Assembly (NCBI GenBank): GCA_026874595.1
Contig: CM049320.1
Span: 50,046,714 to 50,110,713 of the forward strand
Source: Sipunculus nudus
Taxonomy: Eukaryota > Annelida > Sipuncula > Golfingiida > Sipunculidae
Direction: 5' to 3'
DNA length: 64,000 nt
Shown here piece by piece: positions 34,796-46,477 of the stretch (within the stretch, counting starts at the first letter, position 1; the number at the start of each line of letters is the position of its first letter). The position numbers were made by a program, and so were the translations under genes. The notes under the pieces were generated by a model. It was not told the origin of the DNA and did not search any database. It saw only the letters and a program-made list of their open reading frames with translations.

Positions 34796-37700
34796 ATCTT
34801 AAAGGCGTATATATATATAGCCTCACCCACTGCCGTCTCGATCAGTGAGGATTTGCACCAAGCGGACTGTCACATTTTGCGTTATGATGATTATTGGCTT
34901 TCCAGAGTTATTATATATTTGGTCGAGCAGGGCGTTAGAATATTACGCGAACTTTGTTTTACGCGAACTTATTTTACTGAAGAATTGCATTTCTGTAACT
35001 GCAGCCAGTTAACGAAAGGCGAAAGCCAAATAACTGGTGAAGACCAGTATTTGTGAGAATGGGGCCAGTCTACGGCGGCGGAGGCCAATTGTTGGACGGT
35101 AGTACGTATGTTACATTTTCAAAGAGGAATGCGATTTAAATAAAAGATATGAACAATTATGTACTAATTACAGAAAGTTAGCATAACGTTTTAAACCTAA
35201 ACCAGAAACAAAATATCGAGTATAGCCTTAACATGAATAAGCCTTAATATTTAATTGTCCGATTATTAGTATGAATGTGTTATTCCTTTCTACGACTGAA
35301 ACATTGAACGGCACAAGTACAACTTCACGTTTTGCATTTAATTAAAACTGCACAAAACACTACATCCTGGTATACCCACATCAGAATATACCCTGGTAAC
35401 CAATGAATCCAAACATAAATCGACGTGGATGTTTGAGAATGTGAAAAATGGAAACAAAACTCAGCTATGCTTTGTTCAGGTCACTCCAGAATCCCTCTGG
35501 ATTTCAAAGGTATTTCCGATATTATCACCTCCGTCCTAACTGGACAGCGCTCAGCCGTTTAAGTCTGAAATCATTTGAATAATATTGGCCAATGTGGTGT
35601 ATATAACAATGACAAACAGCTTTAAATATTCCATCTGATATATGCAGGTAGGGTAAATGTCGTTTTCATAGAGAAATAGAGACAGAGAGTAAGACAGACA
35701 GACATAGAAAGAGAGATAGAGGGAGAAGGAGGATTTATAAGCGGGTTCGATGTCATAAATGACTGTTCAAAATATAGGTTTTATCATATGTAATAATATT
35801 AAATAATAATGATTTAATAAACCATTATTTAAAGACAAATATGATGCTTGCAATTACGTTATCATTTGTCATTATGTAAGAAAGAAGCTCTCATATCTTA
35901 TCCATTACCCAAACCCGCATTAGGTCATGCACCTCATATCCCAGGATAAATATTCAGAAAAGATAGGCCAAGACACAATCTCTGATCAGTTAAAATATTG
36001 CATAAGTAAAACAAAAAATTACATTTACAAATGATTATTACGAATGATTATTGATGATTTCGTTGGAATACCAATAGCATGATGACAAAATAATTAGAGA
36101 CATACTATTGTATAAAAACTCGTAATTCCATTGTGATAAAGAACCTCTGTTCTAAACAGATGTGTGTATATAGTTTTATGTGCAATGTGGGCATGTGTGG
36201 ACATGACAAACCAAGCATATTTTCAGAGAGATCGAAGAAAATGAGTGGAGAGATGGAGTGGCGGCGCAACATTCGATGTAGGGGCGCTGAAAGAAAAGGC
36301 TCAGTGCTCATAATTCCATGAAATTTAGTTTTCAAAAAGTTCAGATATACGGCATGGATGATGATCTTCAATTTAAATTTAATATTATGCAAAAGGTAGT
36401 TCTAGGCATGTGTACGACATATTTAGCAACACCTAAAATCAGATCTTTTATCTTCATCTAATATTACCCAGGTATAGAGTACAAGGAAAGAATAACAGCT
36501 TCCATATTGGTGTCACTATACATCTGTGCAAAGAGACCGTACCTAATATATAATAGGAGCAACATTTTAGCATATGTTTGGAACCTTGTGAAGAGACTTA
36601 CAGGGAACATGTCTATAATTCAGCGACATAGGGAGAGAGCGAGAGTGAAAGAGAGGGAGATAGGGAGAGAAAGAGTGAGAGAGAGAGAGGTACCATAGAG
36701 GGCAGTGGAATACAGCAGTTAACGGTTTATATCATATTAAACACTATTCGACACAGGGGGCGCAGCAGGAGAAGTGAAGGGGTTCACAATCCTATACAGA
36801 GACTTAATTGACAAAACAATATTCGAAATGCCAGCGGTAGCAACATTACTGCTTCAACTTAAGACTATTGTTGATCTTACTATAATTACTGACCACTCTA
36901 AGACACAGTGAGCACTAGGCAAACTTCTATCTCATCCCTAGGTAACACGTTGAGCAAAATGAGCCCTAAGTGTCATATCTAATTTTGTTCTAGGTGGTAT
37001 GCAAACTATAAACAAGGAAAACATTCCGATGAATTATAGATATATAATAGTACATATATGGATGCGCAGCATCCAGAGGCGACATATTCCATTATATTTC
37101 TTGGATATAACTCGACAACCCGATCTAAAGGTTAATCCTTCCTAACTTATTAAGGCTATACTTATTAAGCCAGACATGGAAAGAGACAGAGAGGCTGAGA
37201 ACAAAGAGAAGGCCAAATGTAGACCTCCCCCTCCCCCCAACCCCCTTCGGATTTTATAAAGGGGTATTTTTTGGTAAAGTTGGAGGTATGCCCTTTCAGA
37301 ATATGGTTGTCTGCCATGCGACCATTGATGATTTGGCCTTGCAGGCCGCCATTTTGCATACATAATGAGGCTACCGTTACCGCGTAACTTTATTAATATA
37401 TATAACCAAAGGTATAGGTTATTTTTTTAAAGGATACGTCCGTGGCTATGGTGGCACTCTCTATTGATAAAAAAAGAAGGTATCCATATTATAAGAATTA
37501 TATGTTACTATAAGCCTCCTGGATTTCAGGTTTTACATGCACAGGGTCAGGAATAATCCAGAAGTCATAACCTGTTCTATAGACATTAGAGCGAATCTCT
37601 GAGGTTCTATAACATGTTTTCACCATTATGCCATTTAGTCACCGGTGGGGTAGGGACCGGGTACCTTCAGTTCTGGAGACAAACGCTTTAACCACTAGGC

Positions 37701-40393
37701 TATCGATCTAAAGATGATACTCTTGGACAGATATTTAAGACCATTTTAGGGAAGACCATCAGTACGATTAAGGATTATTTGTAATTTTGACCCTGTAGGC
37801 AGCCATTTTGAATATATAATAACATAAGTGTGTACTCATGTTTTTTTTTTAATTTTCGTATTTTTTTCATTATAACCGAGGTACAAATTTTAATTGCGAA
37901 TTGATGCTGAGCTTTTTTTGAAAAAATAAGATATTCGGTGGTTATTTCCTAATTAGACTTCCATTTTGAAAATATAATGAGGTGGTTCATTCCATGTAAA
38001 TGCATCCATGTATGAGCAAAGTTCTCATGTAATGCGCCAAATTTGTGATTGTGAAGCCCGAGAAAAAAAAACAAAAAAATACTGGTTATTGAATTATGCC
38101 ATCACTGACAGTTGGTGCTAGAATGCGCTTTCTAGCAGTATGTACTTTATCAAATATTGAAAGTTATAGTACACGTAAAATAGCCATGTACTGGCGACCT
38201 TACACACATAGCACTTTAATTGAATCCATGTAAAAATAGCGAGAAATTTGAGGATATTTCGATGACAAAGAGAGTGAGAAAGAATGCGTGACAGAGGCAG
38301 GTAAAATTGGTTATGTGTACAAGTATTAAGTACTATATATAGGCGTCATATGAAAAGGAACGTACAAAAGAAAGAACCCTTTTGTTATATGACATTCACA
38401 GCCACAGCTCAGGACGATTTAATTTCCTTATTTAATTCCAGTATTGACACCATTGTATTTCCATGCCTATGAACAAAATAGTGAGCATAAATAATGGAGA
38501 GGAGGGGCACGAGTAGCAAAAAGATACAATATGTAACAAGGGGCCCTGTAATTTGCCATGTATGGGTATGTACAGTATGTAAAATATGAATTTCTACCCG
38601 ATATATAAGAGCCGCTGCTGTAGGGGACCTTCTAGAAATAGACAGATGTGGGAAGAGACTATGTGTGACAGGGGGAAGTGAAATCTGCTTAATTAATTCA
38701 TGCTATCAATGACAGGTGGCACTTTAGGAGACCGATCGTAAAGGACTATTGTCAGTATTAAGCTTTCGATAAATAACATAACAACCATGAAGTCTGGGCC
38801 CCTTTTAGACAACTTTAAAAATAAATTCTGATGTGAAACTTACTACTTGAGGTTTTCGTATCTGTAGTTAGGCAAGGCTAAAACATGGGGGTTTGTTATT
38901 ATGAAAATTATTTACCCATGCTTAAAATTTTGTTTGAGATTACGCTGATTACAAAAAATACAAATTAACAATGTTTTAGTCACACATAGCATAATTAACA
39001 GCTACATAATGCCACCTGGCATGATTGCTATAATTCACCAGAGCAAGGTAAACAGCTCATTGACCCGGGTCTGGAATTCTAGTAGGACTCAGTACCCGAA
39101 GACGGAAGTGTGTTTGACCTCCTCGGATATCACTGCCAGAGGGCGCTGACAGCAGCTAATGGTTGAATATACACATTTCACAACAATTTATTGAGGAGTC
39201 ACAGAATACAAGGATAGAAATTTTGTAGGCAGTGGTAATTATTTAAAAAAAATAGCAATTGGGATTTATTTCCGTTTTATCAAGGTACCGGATCAGAGTG
39301 GTCACCTTACATCTGAAATTATATCTGTTGTTAAACGCCATTGGTAGTTTACACGCACTGGTATTTAGGGAACATAAAAGTTTAATAGATAACTCTTAGC
39401 CTTGAGCCCTTCCAGCTGTTTCAGACCAGAAAAATGTTTGTAAGGTTGTACAGTGTACAGAAAAGGAGACATAATCTCAAGAAAAGGAAAATTAAACTAA
39501 CTTTTGATTGATTGTTACATTATATTATTCATCTATTAGCATCTTGAACTTGATCTAACAGCATGTAATCTTCATAAATCAATGATTTGTAAGTACATGA
39601 TATAATCTAAGTGATACAGCAGTGTTTCTACATATTCAACTCGAGTAGATACATGAAAAATGATTACTCCTTTTGTTTGAGTAGGTAAACTATATTACAT
39701 AAGCACAAAATAACTATATAAATATAACATAATGATAACTTTATATAATAATTATATGTGTATATTTGTGTGTGTGAGAGAGAGAGAGGATTTGAGGGAC
39801 TAAGAGTACATACACCCACCTTACCTACGCAGATGCAGAGTGTATTTTCAGTTAAAGTAAAAATTGTTTCCTTCCAAGAGTGCCCTTATTTAATCAAATG
39901 AGTCACGTATCCCCGAATACAGGTGAAACAAGCAGTTTATATATTTATGTATACATGTTATATTTCGAATGAACTCTGCATACATGACAAAACGGAATTC
40001 CGATGTATGACAATGAGAAGTAACAAGTAAAATGGAAAACGATTAGCTAGCACCGAGTATTATAGGAGCTGAGTATTATACCATGTATTGTTATTATGTA
40101 CATATTCGCACATAATATTTCATATTTGTATGATCACAGGGAAACCCCAAAATTGCCTCCAAACGGAAACCCATCTTTTAACCATCACAGTCACACAGGG
40201 ATGTTTATTTAGGTATTCTCTTGCACCTCCTGCACTCTAATCACCCCGGTATTTGGAATTATTAAACATACCATACGGCTCCTAGTTCCTATTAAAAACC
40301 GCTGACGTACTTCCTGTACAAACATAGATGGATTTATATTGCAGATGTGCAGACGTGTAGGGCAGTTTTATCGCAAATATTAACAGGATAGAG
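34796..40393. other. Non-genic stretch upstream of the lectin gene
   Basis: No exon found. It contains purine-rich runs (35680-35730, 36630-36695) and three dispersed copies of a ccattttga-atataat motif near 37347, 37801 and 37962. The immediate upstream region (about 40320-40393) would include the promoter of the lectin gene, but no clear core element is visible. Confidence 0.5.
37635..37720 (-). repeat. tRNA-derived SINE relic
   Basis: On the minus strand, gatagcctagtggttaaagc fits a tRNA A box and ggtacccggtccc is a decayed B box about 30 bp later. It is too degenerate to be a tRNA gene. Confidence 0.5.
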
Positions 40394-40451
40394 ATGCAGG
40401 TGTCATTTGTGTTCTTCTTTTCAGTGATATCACCTTGCCTGAGCTTGATTG
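40394..40451 (+). CDS. Lectin gene exon 1, signal peptide
   Basis: ATG opens MQVSFVFFFSVISPCLSLI plus one base, then GTATGT. It has a strongly hydrophobic core and ends in phase 1. The next exon completes Asp: I-DNVGAGKPASQ. The upstream sequence gataga-ATG-c has a purine at -3. Confidence 0.8.
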
Positions 40452-43400
40452 GTATGTATTGATTTGTTTGTAGAACGTGTACAGTTCAGTGAATAAACAG
40501 CTTTGTGTTACGTTAATGTAAGAAAAAGAATACGGAGAAAATGGTCAAGAGACAAACAGGGTAACAGATAGACAACCGGAAAAAGGATAGATTAAAAATA
40601 AAGTAGGCGCAGTTTAACACATGCAAGAGAATGAGGGAGAGAGATAAATACAGACAAACGGAAAATAGACCGACGAACTGACTAAGAGACTCACAAACAA
40701 AAAGAGACAGACAGATATAGAGAAAGAGACACACGGACACAGATACCGAGAGAAATAGGGACAGAGAAAACAGGGATTGGCAGAGACAAGGACGGAAAAA
40801 GAGTCAAACGTAGACAGAGAGAGACCGGAAAACGAGACATAGAAATAGAAACAAAGACAGAGAAATTCAGAGAGACAAAGAAGGGCAGTCTAGGATACAG
40901 GTACAGGGATTGGGAGAGAACGACAGAAAAACAAGGCCATATTAAAGACTGAAACACTGATAAAGAGTCAGAAAGACAGAAGGCGACACAACCAGAAACA
41001 TATAGCGACAGACACATTTAGATAGAGATACAGGCCCGACAAGGGTAACACATGGAGTATTTAGCCCGATTCCAGGAAAGCACAAATGTGTCATACACTG
41101 AGAGGATAGCTATGTTAAGTAAATATTGCTCTATAGTGGCTCTGGAGGGGCAAATTGCTATTATTATTGCTTTTGATTAATACTATATAATTAAATAATA
41201 TGTTATTTTATTATTTTCAGATAACGTTGGTGCTGGGAAGCCAGCCAGCCAGAGCAGCTCAGAAAGGGGAAGACCAGCCGCGGCAGCCGTCACAGGCTCA
41301 CTAGATTGCCGAAATAGTTATTCTGCCACGAAGAGAGAACTCGCCCCCTGGTGGCAGGTCGATCTACTAGGTCTATACCAGATTACTAGTATACGACTGG
41401 TACCTCATAACCCTGGTAAGTAGAGGAACGATTTTGGACAAGATGGTCCTGAGTATGAAATGAATGAAGGTCGACATGACGAAATTTAAATAGAATCTCA
41501 AAAAATGCTACCAGTGTGTTAAAGAAAATTAAATATATTACTAGTTCTGTAAATGTAATACCTATAAAATAGCATACAAAGTAACATGATTCTTATCGTA
41601 TTGTTGCATTCATTCTCATTCAAGTGTGAGTCCAATATGCAGGCCTTTGACCTATCCACAACCAGAATGCAAGTCTCCGCAATGTGGGGTTCCCTATTGT
41701 GGAATCCTCCTCTAGGCGAGTTTGCATCCACTTATTCGGCCCATATTCCGTGCTTCATTCATGCATAAGTAACAGTATATTTGTAAATATTCCTTGATGC
41801 CGTTACTGATTCAGGATCATGTGCCGGATCCACAACAGGATTAAACCGATTCTTCATTGGCCAATTCCCGAAATGCTCTGAAAAGTACTTGAGATTTCGG
41901 TAAACATCATGAACCGGCATCCTCTGCCGCCGGAGGCAAAAAGATGTTCTAGAATTCCTTTCGCTCTTTGTACGCTGTTTGATTATTGGCTGTATTAAAA
42001 TGCCCCCCTTGTTGAGAACACATATCTATGAATGTAATCTTGTGAGCACTGGGAAAATCTCACCGCCCTAGGATGAACGGATGTTTGTGGTCACTGTCTA
42101 AACATGATCGTCCGAGGATAAATGTATGTTTGCGGTCACTGTGTAAACATGACCGCCCCATGATGGGTGTATCTTTGTGGTCACTGTGTGAATATGATCG
42201 TCCGAGGATGAACGTTTGTTTGTAGTCACTGTTTAATCATCACTGCCCGAGGATGAACGTATGTTTGTGGTCACTTTTTGAACCTTACCACCTGAGGATA
42301 AAAGTATGTCAGTGGTCACTGTGTAAACATGACCGCCAGGGGATGAAGTATGGTAAAGAGCACTGTGTAAACATTACCAAACGAGGATGAATGTATGTTT
42401 GTGAGCACAGTGTAAACATTACCGCCCGAAGATGAATGTATGTTTGTGAGCACTGTGTAAACATTACCGGCAGAGGATGAATGTATGTTTAAGAGCACTG
42501 TGTAAAAAATTACCAACCGAGGATGAATGTATGTTTGTGAGCACTGTTTAATCATTACCGCCCAAGGATGAACGTATGTTTGTGGTCACTTGGTAAGCAT
42601 GACCGCCAGAGGATGAATGTATGGTTAAGAGCACTTTGTTAACATTACCAAACGAGGATGAATGTAGGTTTCTGAGCACCGTGTAAACATTACCGCCAGA
42701 GGATGAATGTATGTTTAAGAGCACTGTGTAAGCATTACCGCCCGAGGATGAATGTATGTTTGTGAGCACTGTGTAAACATTACCCCCCGAGGATGAATGT
42801 ATGTTTGTGAACACTGAGTTAGCATGACCGCCCGAGTTAAAATGAATGCTTGAGAGTAATGTGTAAACATTACCGCCCGATGATTGTGTATGTTTGTGGT
42901 CACTGTGTGAATATGATCGTCCGAGAAAAAACGTATGTTTGTAGTCACCACCCGAGGATAAACGTACGTCAGTGGTCACTGTGTAAACACCGCCCGAGGA
43001 TGAATGTATGTTTGTGAGCACTATTTAATCATTACCGCCCGAGGATGAACGTATGTTTGTGGTCACTGTTTAATCATTACCGCCCGAAATGAATGTATGT
43101 GTGAAAGCACTGTGTAAACATGACCGCCAGAGAATAAATGTATGGTTAAGAGCACTGTGTAAACAATACCAAACGAGGATGAATGTATGTTTGTGAGCAC
43201 AGTGTAAACATTATAGCCCGAGGATGAATGTATGTTTGTGAGCACAGTGTAAACATTTCCGCCCGAGGATGAATGTATGTTTGTGAGCGCATTATAAACA
43301 TTACCGCCGAGGATGAATGGATGTTTGTGAGCACTGAGTAAACATCACCCGAGGATGAATATCTATTTGTGAGCACCGTGTAAACTTTACCGCCCGCGGA

Positions 43401-46400
43401 TAAATGATATTTTGAGTACCATGTAAACATTATCAACCAAGTATGAATGTCTGTTGTCAATGTGTACAAATGACTGCCATAGATGAACGAATGTTTGTGG
43501 TCATTGTGTAAAAATGATCGATCGAGGATAAATGTATGTCTGTGGTCACTGTGTAAACATGACCGCCCGGGAATAAATGTATACATGAGAGTACTGTGTA
43601 AATATGACAGCCCAAAGATGAATGTATGTTACTGGTCAATGTGTAAACATTACCGCCAAACGGTGATGGTATGTTTGTGAGCACTGTATAAACATGATCG
43701 CCCGGGAATGAACGTATGTTTGTGACCACTGTTTAAATATTACCGACCGAATATGAACGCATGTTTGTAAGCACTGTGTAATCATGATCGCCCGAAGATG
43801 AAAGTATGTTTGCGGTCACTGTGTAAGCGATCGCCGGAGCATGAACGTATGTTTATGGTGACTGTCTTAACAGGATCGCCAGAGGATGAATCTATGGTTA
43901 AGAGCACTGTGTAAACATTACCAAACGAGTATGAATTTATGTTTGTTAGCAGAGAGTAAACATTTCCGCCCGAGGATGAATGTATGTTTGTGAGCACTGT
44001 GTAAACATTACCGGCAGAGGATGAATGTATGTTTCAGAGCACTGTATAAACAATGATCACCAGAGTATTATTGTATGTTTGTGAGCACCGTATAAACATT
44101 TCCGCCCTAGAATGAATGATAATTTGTTAGTACTGTGTAAACATGACCGCCCAATTATATATTTATGTTGGTGACCCCTGTGTTACCATTACCGCCCCAG
44201 GGTGGATGTATATAAGTGGTCAATGTGTCAACATTACCGCCTGGGGATGAATGTTTGTTTGTTAGCACTATGAAGACATTACCGCCCGAAGATAAGTGTA
44301 TGCCTGTGGTCACTGTGTAAATATGGCCACCCGAGAATAAATGTGTGCATGAGAGTACTGTGTAAACCTGACCTCCAAAAGATGAATGTTTGTTTGTGGT
44401 CAATGTGTACACATGACAGCCCAAAGATGTAGGTATGTTTGTGGTCACTATGTAAACATGATCGTCCGAGGATAAATGTATGTTTCTGATCACTGTGTAA
44501 ACATGACCGCCCGAGAATGAATGTTTGCATGAGAGTACTGTGTAAACATGAATATATATGTATGTTGGTGACCATGTGTTGGCATTACCGCCCGAGGGTG
44601 GATGTATGTTTTTGGTCAATGTGTCAACATTGCCGCCTGGAGATGAACGTTTGTTTGTGAGCACTGTGTAAACATTACCGCCCGAAGATACATGTATGTT
44701 TGTGAGCACTGTGCAAACATTACCGCCCGAGGATGAATGTGTGTTTGTGAGCAATGTAAACATGACCGTAAAGGATTCCATTAGGTTGACGCTTTCAGAA
44801 ACCGTACCGGGCACTCTTGGACTTCCTTGTTACGTCAATTTTTGATAAAGTGTCGTTTGACAGAGTTTGTGTTAGGCTTTGTCGTAACTGAATCTTTTGA
44901 TTCCTTTCTACTGTTAATTAAACGTGACTTTAACGTGACCCTTTTGGCGCTTATTGCAAAGTACACAAATTCTTTGTATTTTTATAAGCAATTATTTGAT
45001 AGGTAAAAATCTTTGAATTTAACTATACGTATATATTTTCAGAAGACTGGCCTGGCCAACACATTGATGTAGTCACGTGGTCTTGGGATCAAAATCAGGC
45101 CACCCAATGCGGCATACTATTGGTCAATGACGTGTCAAGTGAATACTCTATCACATGTTCCAGTGAAGCGAGGTTTGTCAAACTTCAAAGGAAAACTGTG
45201 ATTAAGAATTACTTTCAACTGTCACTCTGTCAGGTGATTATATCCGGGTATTTTGGTGAGTTCTAACATAATCTCTGCATCTTCAAGTATCACTGTTAGC
45301 TTGTTCCCCGATTATTTAAATATTCCTAATATTGAAGACTACATATTATGGATTGATAGAGAGAACGAGCAAAATGCGAACCGTAGTTACATTAGAATAA
45401 AAGTAACTTTTAGATAGACCCTATGAAAATGATAAAAAAGTTATATTTTTTTCGAGATTTACGACTAGAACAATTAAAACAGGTGTCACAGACTGGATTA
45501 GACGCCTCGCGCAGCGATTTTACACTTCAGTCGTCCAGGTGTCAGAAATTGAATGGAACTCTTCACGCAGTGGTTATACATTGCATTAATCATAGCTCTC
45601 TTAAACTTGTGACACCAGCTCTAACTGACCTGATTACATCGGAAAACCAGCTCTCGTTGGTCTAATTATTGGCCGTGTGCCAGAAGCGGTGTAATCAGAC
45701 TAACGAGAGCGGGTGTTGAATGTTAAACAATTGGAGCTGGATTCACACTGTGATAGCACACTCTCGTTCGTCTGACAACATTTCCTTTCTCTGTGCCTAT
45801 CCTGGTGGACGAAATGAGAGAATCTTGCTATATAAAGCAGCGGTTACACGAAAAAAGATCAGGGGCGACTTCAGTGTATAACAAGTGTCCGAGGAGCGTT
45901 TAAATACACATACCTCCTTTTCTTTGTGAAAAAAATATGAAATTAAATTTTGTATATAATCTTGATATTCCATTCTAAATAAAGTGGCTAAGCAGTGCAA
46001 AGGACAGACTTGTTAAAAGAACCTGCCAAACAAATGAATTTCATAAATAAACTTATGTCGGAATGGAATATTTTATCATGATAAAAAGTTTTTTTTTTCT
46101 TTTGCACACATGAAATAAAAAAAAACCTTATAAGCACCAATCTTACACAACCACCACTACAGAATACACAGGTAACTTATAAATAATTCAACAACTATGG
46201 AGGTAATATTGACAATGCCTATTGATCAATGATAATTCTCGTTAATACATACCATTCTTATAAATAATTATATATTATACATACCTTATTATAGATTTGC
46301 CATTTACTGTTGCATAATTAAATTAATTGGTCATATTTACTCACTTCTTTAATAACAAAAAAAATTAAAAATAGTTAAATATATAATACATCAGAGATTC

Positions 46401-46419
46401 AAAATAAATGGAAACAAAG

Positions 46420-46477
<58 letters not shown>

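Noticed and set aside
40513-41017. Minus-strand Leu/Ser/Cys-rich ORFs
   Set aside because: They come from the purine-rich low-complexity stretch of lectin intron 1.
42316-44814. Long minus-strand ORFs with 15-residue repeats (TNIHSSSGG type), up to 219 aa
   Set aside because: They are translations of the 45-bp minisatellite; the period is a multiple of three, several overlapping frames are open at once, and the array lies inside an intron.
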